Positions 7,513 to 16,939 of a DNA stretch of 64,000 bases are shown one piece after another (position 1 is the stretch's first letter; every line of letters starts with the position of its first letter). The notes beneath the pieces are model-generated. The model had not been told where the DNA came from. It saw only the letters and a program-made list of their open reading frames with translations, and searched no databases. The translations under genes were made by a program, and so were the position numbers. Source of the DNA: UBA12481 sp942493265 (lineage in GTDB: Bacteria > Bacteroidota > Bacteroidia > Bacteroidales > UBA12481). The stretch is taken from the NCBI GenBank assembly GCA_942493265.1, contig OW818688.1, positions 2,480,001 through 2,544,000 of the forward strand, given 5' to 3'.

Positions 7513-10500
7513 ATGTTTCGAAGAATACTCCTTGTAGTTGTTGCCGTTGTGTTAGCAAACGGCGTTTTCGGCCAATCCGGTACCCTGAAGGGTAAAGTGG
7601 TTGACAAGGCCACAGGAGAAGCGATTCCTTTTGCAGCAGTCGTTGTGGTTTCAAAAGCAGGTGAAAATGCCGTGTTGGGTACAACATCCGACATCGACGG
7701 TAATTACACCCTGAAGCCAGTGCCTGTTGGCAAATGGACTCTCCAGGTTCAGATGGTAGGTTATAATTCCCTCCAGATGGACAACGTGGTAGTTAAGGCT
7801 GATAAGATTGACATGTTTAATCTGGAATTGTCCACCAAAACCACTCAAATTTCGGAGGTGCAGGTTATAGCCTACAAGATCCCTCTGATTGATAAGGACA
7901 ATACACAGACGGGGGAGACGGTAACTTCCGACGACATTGAGAAGATGCCTGGCCGTTCGGTTATGCAGGTGGCTTCTACCGTGGCCGGGGTTTCATCCCG
8001 CGACGGTAACGGTGTCGGGAATATCCGTGGAGCCCGCGGTGGTAATACCGTATTTGTCGACGGTATCCGCGTGTCAGGATCAAGTTATGACAATATTCCA
8101 AAAGCAGCACAGGAACAGGTGCAGGTAATCACCGGAGGTATGTCGGCCAAGTATGGTGACGTTACCGGGGGGGTTGTCAGCATCACAACTAAAAACGCTG
8201 CTCCATCCCTGTATGGTTCATTCGACTTTGAAACGTCGGAACTGATCAGCAGAGGCCGTCATAGTCTGGCGAACTTCACCCTCTCCGGTCCGCTGCTTAA
8301 AGTTAAGCAGGCCGACGGAAGAAAACGGACTCTCGTTGGTTTCTTCCTTTCTGGTGATATACAGTTTGACCGTAACCCGACCAACTGGTGGTACGATCAA
8401 AGCCGTGTTTTACCGGAAGTACGGGCCGACCTGGTTTCCCAGCCGGTTATTCCGAATGCTCAGGGTGTTGTGCAGTATAAAGCCAATTATCTGGATACCT
8501 CCGCTTTTGAAAAGGTGAAGTATCAGACCAATTATAAAAACTACAACGCTACATTCGTGCCAAAGATCACGATCAACTTCTCACAGAATACCGATCTTAC
8601 CTTTGGGGGTAGCTTTACCTACAACAACGGTACCAACTACGATTATAACAACTCCCTGTTCAACTGGGAAAACAACTCTACCAGTTATGGTTATAACTGG
8701 AGGGCCTGGGCTCGTTTTACCCAGCGTTTCTCCGACAGGCAGGCTTCAAAAGAAGAAACTTCTTCTTCCTTAATCAAGAACGCATACTACCAGATTCAGG
8801 CTCAGGTTGAAAGAAGCAAGAGCTGGAACGGGATGTCACAGCGTCACGGATTCAATATGTGGGATTATGGCTATGTTGGTAAATTCGAAACCAGCAAAAT
8901 TGAAACCTACGAATTCTCGGATACCGTTTCAGGGTATCCTAACGGCGTTTGGAGAATGAACGCATGGAAAGATGTTCTGTACAAATTTACCCCAAGTGAA
9001 AAGAACCCTGAACTTGCTGCCGTTACCTCACAATATTATAACTCTTATGATAACCCGGTAGGGCATTATGAGAACTACGGTCAGGTTACTGCAGGTGGTG
9101 GTTTGCTCAATGGAGGAAACCTTGGCACCTTATATAATATTAATGGTTGGTTCCGACTTCCGGGTGCACAGGTAGGTGGCTACGGAATCGGTGACAATAC
9201 CGTATTCCGCGTAACCGCTTCCGGATCTGCTGACATCAAGAACCACGAATTGTCCTTCGGTTTTGAATTCGAACAGAATGATTCCAGAGGCTGGAGCGTT
9301 AATGCTATGGGTCTTTGGGGTATTGCCCGCCAGCTGACCAATATGCACCTGGAACAGCTCGACCTCGGAAATCCTATTCCGGTATTCGATGCAACCGGTG
9401 TTTTCCAGGATACAGTAAGATATAACCGTCTCTATAACGCCGATGACCAGTCAAAATTCGATGCCTCACTCCGTGCACATCTGGGTTTGGCAGTGGATGG
9501 AACTGATTTTATCGACCTGAACGCAATCGATCCTAGCGAATTGGATATCAACTATTTCAGCCCTGATGAATTGCTGAATAACGGAAGCGCTCTCGTTGGA
9601 TACCGTGGTTATGACCAGTATGGTAACCGCCTGAAGGAAAAACCAACTTTTGAAGACTTCTTTACCGCTCAAAATGAAGACGGTACCTACAAGCGCCTTA
9701 TCGGACCAAACCAGCCGATTTATGCAGCCGGTTATATCCAGGATAAATTCTCTTTCAACGACCTTATCTTCAACGTTGGGATCAGGGTTGACCGCTATGA
9801 CCTGAACCAGAACGTTCTGGCCGACCCATACAGCTTGTATGCCACTAAAAAAGTAAGTGACGTTCCGGGAAGCATGAACCCTGCCGGTTCACACCCTTCA
9901 AACATGGGCGATGATTTTGTAGTATATGTTGATGACGTAAGCGATCCTTCCACGATCAATGGATATCGTACCGGATCAACCTGGTATAACGCATACGGTG
10001 TTGAAGTAAATGACCCTTCCGTTATTTCTGCTTCAACCGGTATCGCACCTTATCTGGTAAATCCTTCACAGGCACAATACCGGGAAATTACAATCGATGC
10101 ATTTGAAGATTATACTCCTCAATTGTCGGTTATGCCCCGTATTTCTTTCTCTTTCCCGATTTCGGATGAGGCCCTTTTCTTTGCCCATTATGACATTTTA
10201 ACGAGCCGTCCGAGCGGAACTTTCGATCCAACCAGTTATTACTACCTGGCTAACAACCCTGGTGATAATATCAGTAACCCGAATATGAAACCTCAGAAGA
10301 CCATTGACTATGAATTGGGATTCCAGCAGAGGTTAACCAATACATCCTCCTTGAAAATTGCTGCCTATTATCGTGAACAACGTGATATGGCTCAGGCAGT
10401 CAGGATTTTAGGTGCATATCCGGTTGATTATTTTACCACTGGTAATATCGACTTCGGTACCTCAAAAGGATTTTCAGTTTCTTACGACCTGAGAAGATCA

Positions 10501-11160
10501 GGTAATATCTCACTCCGTGCCAACTATACATTGGGCTTCTCATCCGCTACGGGTTCCAACTCCCAGCAGATGCTCGCCCTCCTGCGCACCAACCAGCCTA
10601 ACCTGAGGATTCTTTCTCCGACCGACTGGGATCAGCGTCATAAGATTAACCTTAGCCTTGATTACCGTTATTTTGATGGTAAAGATTATAATGGTCCGAA
10701 ACTCTTTGGTAAAGACATTCTGTCAAACTCAGGAGCCAACTTTACCGTTGTTTCCGGTTCAGGTTATCCTTTCTCACGTACATTAGGTGTTGGCGAACCG
10801 GGCTTGAAAGGTTCAATGAACGGATCACGCTTGCCATGGACCACCAACATTAAGATGCGTCTGGATAAAGACTTCAACCTGACCGTTAAGAAAAGCGGTG
10901 AGCAAAACAGGAAAAACATCATCCTCAATGTCTATTTTGATGTTGACAACCTGTTGAACACGATGAACGTTTCTGGTGTTTATTCCGCTACCGGTGACCC
11001 GATGGATGATGGTTACCTGGCTGCACCAAAAATGCAGCAGCAGATCAATACTCAGCTGGATCCGGAAGCCTATAAAATGTACTACCAGATGCGACTGCTG
11101 AATGGTGCAGGGTACATGGCACCACGTACCATGCGGGTTGGTTTATCGCTGAACTTTTAA
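7513..11160 (+). CDS. TonB-dependent outer-membrane receptor with carboxypeptidase-regulatory-like N-terminal domain
   Basis: A 1215-residue outer-membrane transporter. A signal peptide (about 1-21, ending VFGQ) is followed by a carboxypeptidase-regulatory-like domain (SGTLKGKVVDKATGEAIPFA to about 108) and a plug domain (about 120-235, with NIRGARGGNTVFVDGIRV and the plug end GGMSAKYGDVTGGVVSITTK). A long beta-barrel ends in the aromatic residue of VGLSLNF. No SusD-like partner is present, so this is not a classical SusCD polysaccharide locus. The next gene starts 27 bases downstream and is surely in the same transcript. The substrate is unknown. Its Arg codons favour CGT/CGC over the CGG common in neighbouring genes, which suggests high expression. 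Confidence 0.92.
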   Translation: MFRRILLVVVAVVLANGVFGQSGTLKGKVVDKATGEAIPFAAVVVVSKAGENAVLGTTSDIDGNYTLKPVPVGKWTLQVQMVGYNSLQMDNVVVKADKIDMFNLELSTKTTQISEVQVIAYKIPLIDKDNTQTGETVTSDDIEKMPGRSVMQVASTVAGVSSRDGNGVGNIRGARGGNTVFVDGIRVSGSSYDNIPKAAQEQVQVITGGMSAKYGDVTGGVVSITTKNAAPSLYGSFDFETSELISRGRHSLANFTLSGPLLKVKQADGRKRTLVGFFLSGDIQFDRNPTNWWYDQSRVLPEVRADLVSQPVIPNAQGVVQYKANYLDTSAFEKVKYQTNYKNYNATFVPKITINFSQNTDLTFGGSFTYNNGTNYDYNNSLFNWENNSTSYGYNWRAWARFTQRFSDRQASKEETSSSLIKNAYYQIQAQVERSKSWNGMSQRHGFNMWDYGYVGKFETSKIETYEFSDTVSGYPNGVWRMNAWKDVLYKFTPSEKNPELAAVTSQYYNSYDNPVGHYENYGQVTAGGGLLNGGNLGTLYNINGWFRLPGAQVGGYGIGDNTVFRVTASGSADIKNHELSFGFEFEQNDSRGWSVNAMGLWGIARQLTNMHLEQLDLGNPIPVFDATGVFQDTVRYNRLYNADDQSKFDASLRAHLGLAVDGTDFIDLNAIDPSELDINYFSPDELLNNGSALVGYRGYDQYGNRLKEKPTFEDFFTAQNEDGTYKRLIGPNQPIYAAGYIQDKFSFNDLIFNVGIRVDRYDLNQNVLADPYSLYATKKVSDVPGSMNPAGSHPSNMGDDFVVYVDDVSDPSTINGYRTGSTWYNAYGVEVNDPSVISASTGIAPYLVNPSQAQYREITIDAFEDYTPQLSVMPRISFSFPISDEALFFAHYDILTSRPSGTFDPTSYYYLANNPGDNISNPNMKPQKTIDYELGFQQRLTNTSSLKIAAYYREQRDMAQAVRILGAYPVDYFTTGNIDFGTSKGFSVSYDLRRSGNISLRANYTLGFSSATGSNSQQMLALLRTNQPNLRILSPTDWDQRHKINLSLDYRYFDGKDYNGPKLFGKDILSNSGANFTVVSGSGYPFSRTLGVGEPGLKGSMNGSRLPWTTNIKMRLDKDFNLTVKKSGEQNRKNIILNVYFDVDNLLNTMNVSGVYSATGDPMDDGYLAAPKMQQQINTQLDPEAYKMYYQMRLLNGAGYMAPRTMRVGLSLNF

Positions 11161-11187
11161 CAGGTTTAACTTTAACAGATCAAAACC

Positions 11188-14100
11188 ATGACAAAAGCGT
11201 TAAAATATTTTCTGATTACAATTCTGGGTGTCTTTTTGGCAAATAGCACATTTGCCGAGAAATACAGAGGTACTCAGACTTCTGAACCTGCTGGTAATGT
11301 AAAGGGTTTTACTGCGGCTTGTCAACCGGGAAAAACCATTACTGAGATTTCATTGAACAACATCCGTACTTATATTGGTATGGACGGAATTCTCTGGACC
11401 GATATCAGCGGCGGTACTTCCGGTTATGAAGTTCCGAAAGGATCCGGTAAAACCTCCATTTATGCAGGGGGTATCTGGATCGGCGGAACCGATGTAAACG
11501 GACAGCTGAAACTTACTGCCGTAAAATTTAAAGGTGCCCGTAACTACTGGCCCGGACCTTTGATCATGTCGGGTGAACAGCGTGGAACCACTGATGTTGA
11601 AGTATGTTATCAGTATGACCGCCATTTTGAGATTACCCGCTATCAGGTGGAAGCTTTCCGTGAGTGGTACAATACTCCGGTTGCCGACCGTGATTTCGAA
11701 TTCAAAGGTTATTCCATCCCGCAGATCATTCTTGATTGGCCGGCTCATGCAGACGCAGCAGGCGGATATGATTTTTATCTTGCCCCTTACTGGGATAACA
11801 ATGATGACGGTTTCTACAATGCTGCCGACGGTGATTATCCGTTCTACGATCTTGATGGTATACTTCCTTGCGGAACCACCCGTGAATTAAGGCGTCCGCG
11901 TTTGTATGGCGACGGTACCGCATGGTGGGTGTATAACGACCGCGGTAACATCCATTCCGATCCGAACGGTGAAGCTATTGGTATGGAAATCCGCGCTCAG
12001 GCATTCCAGTTCTCTACGAACGATGCCATGAACGATATGAGCTTTTATAACTATGCACTGATCAACCGTTCAACCTATACCCTGATTGAAACCTATTTCG
12101 GTGTTTATTGCGACTCCGACCTGGGTTATGCATTCGATGATTACACCGGCTGTCATGTTGGTAAAGGAATCGGATATGTATATAATGGTGACGGTGTTGA
12201 CGGTACGGGTGAAGCATACGCTTATGGCGCCAATGCTCCTGCTGTAGGTCTCGACTTTTTCGAAGGTCCTTATCAGGATCCTAACGGAAAAGACGATTGT
12301 ACCAGTTATGATGCACAGCTTAATCTGCTTTGCAACGATTGCATCCTGAACGGTAACATCAACGGTTTGAACTTCGGCGACGGTATCGTAGATAACGAAC
12401 GCTGGGGAATGCGCCGTTATGTTTATTATAATAATGCATCAGGTCCCCAGGGTGACCCGGGTTCAGCCCCTGAACACTATCAGTACCTTCGTGGTTACTG
12501 GAAAGATAATGAAAGAATGCGCTACGGTGGTAACGGTCACCCGAACAGCGGTGGTACCGGTCCGGTTTGCGACTTTATGTTCCCTCGTGAAACTGACCCG
12601 TGCGGTTGGGGACAGGGTGGAATTCCGCAAACCATCTGGACCGAAGAAACTGCCGGCAACGAGCCTGGCGACCGTCGGTTACTGCAGTCTTCAGGACCAT
12701 TCGTTCTGGAACCCGGTGCAGTAAATGATATCACTGTTGGTGTGGTTTGGGCTCGTTCTTACGAAGGCGGCCTGCTCGCATCAGTTGACAAAATGCTTCA
12801 GAGCGACGAAAAAGCACAGCGTCTGTTTGAAAACTGCTTCCAGGTGGTTGATGGTCCGGATGCTCCGGAACTCACCATCGTTGAGCAGGATCAGAAACTG
12901 ATTTTCCATATTTGGAATAAGCCTTCTTCAAACAACTTCATGGAAGCTTACCGTGAACGTGACCCGTTCATTGTATGCCCGGTTTCAAAACCCGACTGTG
13001 ATGTATATTATAATTTTGAAGGATATCAGGTATGGCAGCTTAAAACCGCTTCAACTTCTGTTACTGATGCTACCGAACATAATACACAAACTGCTAGGGT
13101 AGTATTCCAGTGCGACGTCCGGAATAATGTCGGCCGCCTGATCAATTTTGTATGGAATACCGACCTCGAAGCTAACGTTCCTGTTGTTGAGGTTATTGGA
13201 AATGATGAAGGTATCGAGCATACCTTTGTTATGGAGGAAGACATCTTTGCAACCGGCGTACGTACCCTGGTTAACTACAAAAAGTACTATTATGTTGCTG
13301 TAGCCTATGCGTACAACAACTTCCTGAAATATGACCAGAATGATCCGGAATCTTTCGAAGGACAGCGTTATCCATACCTGGCTGGTCGTAAAGGTGCCGG
13401 TGGCCCGATCAAGATTTATGAGGCCATTCCGCACAAAATCGAACCAGAACAGGGTGGAACCGTCATTCAGGGAACCTTCGGAGATGCTCCGGCGGTTACC
13501 CAGGTTGAAGGTCACGGTACCGGACTGAACTCAGTGGAAATCACCAAAGAAACCCACGACGCCATCATGAGCGGAGCTCCCTGGAAGGCCGACAAGCTGA
13601 CCTTTGAGCCGGCAAAAGGCCCGATCACCGTTAAGGTGGTTGACCCGATGAACGTGATCGATGATACCTATACCATCAAGTTCGACTCGGTGAACTATTT
13701 CATCTCTACGAGTTTCATGAACGGTAAGGTAATTGACGGTAACTGGTATATTTATAATACCAAGCATGATACCGTACATTCGGAGAGTTTCGTCATTAAC
13801 AATTATGATCAGCTCATTCTGCAATGGGGTATTTCGGTGAATATTTCACAAACCGAGATTCCGTTCAAATACGGATCCATCAACAACGGATTCCTGGAAG
13901 CTTCCATCGAATACACCAATCCGGGTGCCGCCTGGCTGTCATTCATTCCGGATGACGACCGTACCGGTCCGAGGAACTGGGTGAAAGCCGGTTACAATGA
14001 TGGCGACAACTCCGATAAGAATTCGGTGTACGAGAAAGTCCTGGGAGGTACCTGGGCTCCGTTCCAGATCTGTAACATGGGCGTTCATGGTCCGGCTTAT

Positions 14101-15270
14101 GATAAGGCTGCCAATGCCATCGATACCAAGAAACAACGGTTGAGTTCGGTTGATATCTACTTTACTGCAGATAGGAAGAACTGGAGCCGTTCACCGGTCA
14201 TTGAAATGACTGATGATCCGTTACTGAGTATCGGCGGGGCACTGAAATTTGAACTCCGGACGGACCTGTCGATCGACAAAACCGGTAAACCTGCCGTTGC
14301 CGGCAGCGGAGCCAGCGAAAATGAAGCCGATGCCAACTATATCAGTGAAACTGGTATGGGTTGGTTCCCGGGATATGCGATCGACGTGGAAACCGGCGAA
14401 CGCCTCAATATCGTATACGGTGAAAGCTCCTTCCTGACGGGTGATAACGGTGCCGATATGGCCTGGAACCCATCCACACGGGAAGGTTCGAAACTGTATC
14501 AGGCTAAAAACCGCCTGGAACCGGGCTTTACCGATGTATTCTTCGGGGGCAAGCACTATATCTATGTGATGGGTCACAACCGCACCCAGCCTGGTAAGAA
14601 AGACGTTAACTATTACCCGGCATATGATGCAGGATTTTCGTACATCGAAAAGATGGCCGATAAGAAAAACGCCAGCCGTCGTCAGCAGTTGCTGGTGAAT
14701 GCCATGTGGACAGCCGTTCCGATGGCCGACAGCCGCTTTGTAAAAGCCGAAGATTTAGTGAACGACGTATACGGATTCATGAAACAAGGTAATGATATTA
14801 AGGTTCGTTTGAGAGTGGCTGGTCAGTATTGTGTAGGCGTTTATGACTATGCAGTGGCTGATTCACTGGCACTCAACGGAAACAAACCGATGTATCAGTT
14901 CAATACCCACGATATCGCTACCAGGCGTAATGATTTGCCAACGGCACAGGCTGCTCTGAAATTGATCAGGGTTGTACCGAACCCGTATTACGGCAACTCG
15001 GCATACGAACTGACCCAGCTGGATAACCTGGTTAAGATCACCAACCTGCCAAAAACCTGTACGGTATCAATTTACTCACTAAACGGTAACCTGATCCGTC
15101 GTTTTTCGAAGGACGCTGAAGTGACTTACCTCGATTGGGATCTGAAGAACCAATACGGTATTCCGATCGCCAGCGGTGCGTATATTGTTCATATCAACGC
15201 TCCGGGTATCGGAGAAAGAATTGTTAAATTCTTCGGAGCCTTGAGGCCGCAGGATCTTAACTCACTGTAG
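11188..15270 (+). CDS. Large secreted protein with T9SS-like C-terminal domain, copy A
   Basis: A 1360-residue protein with a signal peptide (about 1-23, ending STFA). I recognise no catalytic domain. The N-terminal third is rich in aromatic residues and glycine (GGIWIGGTDVNGQLKL, NYWPGPLIMSGEQRG). It has an Asp/Asn-rich loop, DNNDDGFYNAADGD near 203-216, that resembles a calcium-binding loop. Several Cys residues lie in the first 640 residues. The last 100 residues (from VVPNPYYGNSAYE, near 1261) follow the T9SS type A sorting-domain pattern: PNP, VSIYSLNGNLIRRF, then GIPIASGAYIVHI. It lies between the TonB receptor and a PorV-family gene in one apparent operon. A 1357-residue paralogue lies at 16940-21013. 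Surface location by T9SS is inferred. Confidence 0.85.
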   Translation: MTKALKYFLITILGVFLANSTFAEKYRGTQTSEPAGNVKGFTAACQPGKTITEISLNNIRTYIGMDGILWTDISGGTSGYEVPKGSGKTSIYAGGIWIGGTDVNGQLKLTAVKFKGARNYWPGPLIMSGEQRGTTDVEVCYQYDRHFEITRYQVEAFREWYNTPVADRDFEFKGYSIPQIILDWPAHADAAGGYDFYLAPYWDNNDDGFYNAADGDYPFYDLDGILPCGTTRELRRPRLYGDGTAWWVYNDRGNIHSDPNGEAIGMEIRAQAFQFSTNDAMNDMSFYNYALINRSTYTLIETYFGVYCDSDLGYAFDDYTGCHVGKGIGYVYNGDGVDGTGEAYAYGANAPAVGLDFFEGPYQDPNGKDDCTSYDAQLNLLCNDCILNGNINGLNFGDGIVDNERWGMRRYVYYNNASGPQGDPGSAPEHYQYLRGYWKDNERMRYGGNGHPNSGGTGPVCDFMFPRETDPCGWGQGGIPQTIWTEETAGNEPGDRRLLQSSGPFVLEPGAVNDITVGVVWARSYEGGLLASVDKMLQSDEKAQRLFENCFQVVDGPDAPELTIVEQDQKLIFHIWNKPSSNNFMEAYRERDPFIVCPVSKPDCDVYYNFEGYQVWQLKTASTSVTDATEHNTQTARVVFQCDVRNNVGRLINFVWNTDLEANVPVVEVIGNDEGIEHTFVMEEDIFATGVRTLVNYKKYYYVAVAYAYNNFLKYDQNDPESFEGQRYPYLAGRKGAGGPIKIYEAIPHKIEPEQGGTVIQGTFGDAPAVTQVEGHGTGLNSVEITKETHDAIMSGAPWKADKLTFEPAKGPITVKVVDPMNVIDDTYTIKFDSVNYFISTSFMNGKVIDGNWYIYNTKHDTVHSESFVINNYDQLILQWGISVNISQTEIPFKYGSINNGFLEASIEYTNPGAAWLSFIPDDDRTGPRNWVKAGYNDGDNSDKNSVYEKVLGGTWAPFQICNMGVHGPAYDKAANAIDTKKQRLSSVDIYFTADRKNWSRSPVIEMTDDPLLSIGGALKFELRTDLSIDKTGKPAVAGSGASENEADANYISETGMGWFPGYAIDVETGERLNIVYGESSFLTGDNGADMAWNPSTREGSKLYQAKNRLEPGFTDVFFGGKHYIYVMGHNRTQPGKKDVNYYPAYDAGFSYIEKMADKKNASRRQQLLVNAMWTAVPMADSRFVKAEDLVNDVYGFMKQGNDIKVRLRVAGQYCVGVYDYAVADSLALNGNKPMYQFNTHDIATRRNDLPTAQAALKLIRVVPNPYYGNSAYELTQLDNLVKITNLPKTCTVSIYSLNGNLIRRFSKDAEVTYLDWDLKNQYGIPIASGAYIVHINAPGIGERIVKFFGALRPQDLNSL
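14101..14309 (+). repeat. Segment of copy A identical to copy B (19844-20052)
   Basis: About 209 bases read the same in both paralogues with no difference, inside a longer 3' region (about 13260-15270 against 19015-21013) with only scattered, mostly synonymous changes. The 5' parts differ at many synonymous and amino-acid sites. Confidence 0.85.
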
Positions 15271-15307
15271 GATGCATAAATGTATAATGAAAAAGATAAA
15301 TAGGAAT

Positions 15308-16375
15308 ATGAAGACATATGCCAAATACATTCTGGGTCTGACATTATTAGGACTCGTAGTTGCTCCTGCAGGTTTCGCGGGTAATAAGCAACGTATTGGT
15401 CAGGCAGGGGCTAGTGAACTGCTGATCAATCCCTGGGCTGGAACTTCTGGATGGGCGGATGCCAATACCGGAAGTGTCAGCGGATTAGAAGCTCTCGGTA
15501 TGAACGTTGCCGGTACAGCTTTCGTAAACAAAACTGAAATCGGATATACCAATTCCAATTGGCTGAGAGGTACCGATATTTCTCTTAATGCATTTGGTTT
15601 CCTGCAAAAAGTTGGCGATGCAGGTGCATTGGGGGTTTACGTTATGAGTATGAACCTTGGTGATATTGAAGTTACCACCGTTGAAAGTCCAGAAGGCGGA
15701 CTGGGTACATTTAACCCAAAATTCTCAACCATCGGAATCTCTTATGCTAAAGAGTTTTCCAACAGTATTTATGGTGGAGCCGTTCTGAAGATTATTTCAG
15801 GTGGTATTGCTGACTTAAAAACTACTGGAGTTGCATTGGACGCTGGTATTCAGTATGTTACTGGATCACAACGGCAGTTGCACTTTGGTATTACCTTGAG
15901 AAACGTTGGTCCGACCATGAAATATTCCGGCGACGGTTTATCTTTCCGTGGTATCGTACCGCCGAATGGTGTTGATATGACCGTAGAACATCGTTCTGCT
16001 GAATTCGAGTTGCCGACTCAGGTAAAAATCGGGTTAGCTTACGACTTCAACTTTGGTGTTGGTCAGAGGATCACTGTAGCAGGTAACTTTACATCGAACT
16101 CCTTTTCGAAAGATCAGATTCATGTTGGGTTAGAATATGACTTCAAAAACATCCTGATTCTGCGAGGTGGCTACCTTTATGAAAATGGTATCAATCCGTT
16201 CATTAAGGATGACTATTTCGACAGAACTACCGTTTTCACCGGTCCTACAGGCGGGGTATCTTTACGTGTTCCTTTGAACAAGGAAAACGGATCTGTTTTC
16301 TCGATCGATTATTCGTATCGTGATACCGATCCTTTCCAGGGAGTTCACACAATTGGTGCACGGATAATTTTGTAA
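15308..16375 (+). CDS. PorV/PorQ-family outer-membrane protein
   Basis: A beta-barrel protein of the PorV/PorQ (FadL-like) family, whose PorV member escorts T9SS substrates from the translocon to the attachment machinery. The family pattern is clear: AGASELLINPWAGTSGWADAN, GTDISLNAFGFLQKVG, GALGVYVMSMNLGDIE, PEGGLGTFNPKFSTIG, ALDAGIQYVTG, LRNVGPTMKYSGDGLS. The C-terminus ends GARIIL. I take the start at MKTYAKYILGL, which gives a normal signal peptide. In-frame ATGs at 15272 and 15287 would lengthen it, and the first lies just one base after the stop of copy A. It is co-transcribed with the secreted protein, which suggests it handles that protein. Confidence 0.85.
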   Translation: MKTYAKYILGLTLLGLVVAPAGFAGNKQRIGQAGASELLINPWAGTSGWADANTGSVSGLEALGMNVAGTAFVNKTEIGYTNSNWLRGTDISLNAFGFLQKVGDAGALGVYVMSMNLGDIEVTTVESPEGGLGTFNPKFSTIGISYAKEFSNSIYGGAVLKIISGGIADLKTTGVALDAGIQYVTGSQRQLHFGITLRNVGPTMKYSGDGLSFRGIVPPNGVDMTVEHRSAEFELPTQVKIGLAYDFNFGVGQRITVAGNFTSNSFSKDQIHVGLEYDFKNILILRGGYLYENGINPFIKDDYFDRTTVFTGPTGGVSLRVPLNKENGSVFSIDYSYRDTDPFQGVHTIGARIIL

Positions 16376-16402
16376 ATCCAGATTTTTAAATAGGACAAAA
16401 AA

Positions 16403-16425
16403 AGAGTCCCGATTGCCGGGATTCT
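16403..16425. terminator. Factor-independent terminator after the PorV-family gene
   Basis: AGAGTCCCG, five-base loop, CGGGATTCT: a 9-bp stem with one G-T pair, flanked by an A-run before and seven T after. It ends the receptor-secreted protein-porV transcript and can work on both strands. Confidence 0.85.
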
Positions 16426-16454
16426 TTTTTTGTTTTTCATAAAACTGTAAAACT

Positions 16455-16925
16455 ATGTCCAAGGTTGTCTATATGACTGAGGCAGGTCTTCGTAAACTCA
16501 GAGAAGAACTTGACCGATTGGTTACTGAACGTCCGAAAATATCCCAGCAGATTGGCGAGGCAAGGGATAAAGGGGATTTATCCGAGAATGCTGAATATGA
16601 TGCAGCAAAAGAAGCACAAGGTATGCTTGAGATGCGCATATCAAAGCTTCAGGAAATGGTTGCTAATTCCAGGATTATAGATGAATCAAAGCTTGATCGC
16701 AACAGTGTTCAGATATTATCTACTGTTAAGCTGAAGAACACTAAAACAGGTGCTGTGATGACCTATACCTTAGTGGCGGAGAATGAGGCCAATGTTAAGG
16801 AAGGGAAAATCGCCATCAGCACCCCAATCGGTAAAGGACTTGTGGGTAAAAAGATTGGTGAACAAGTTGTTATCACCATTCCTTCAGGTCAGCTATTTCT
16901 TGAGATTATCGAAATCACTCATTAA
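16455..16925 (+). CDS. greA: Transcription elongation factor GreA
   Basis: A 156-residue factor that rescues backtracked RNA polymerase by stimulating transcript cleavage. The N-terminal coiled coil carries the acidic tip motif ARDKGDLSENAEYDAAKE (about 36-53). The C-terminal FKBP-like domain has ISTPIGKGLVGKKIGE. It starts 30 bases after the terminator that ends the preceding operon and stops only 14 bases before copy B of the large secreted protein, so the two probably share a transcript. This is an unusual partner for a housekeeping factor. Confidence 0.97.
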   Translation: MSKVVYMTEAGLRKLREELDRLVTERPKISQQIGEARDKGDLSENAEYDAAKEAQGMLEMRISKLQEMVANSRIIDESKLDRNSVQILSTVKLKNTKTGAVMTYTLVAENEANVKEGKIAISTPIGKGLVGKKIGEQVVITIPSGQLFLEIIEITH

Positions 16926-16939
16926 TACAATTACATAAC

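Noticed and set aside
7513..16375. Polysaccharide utilisation locus (SusC/SusD)
   Set aside because: There is no SusD-like lipoprotein and no glycoside hydrolase; the receptor is paired with a T9SS-like secreted protein and a PorV-family barrel.
15308..16375. PorP/SprF-type protein
   Set aside because: The sequence has the PorV/PorQ pattern (PEGGLGTF, ALDAGIQY, LRNVGP) and lacks the PorP/SprF N-terminal pattern.
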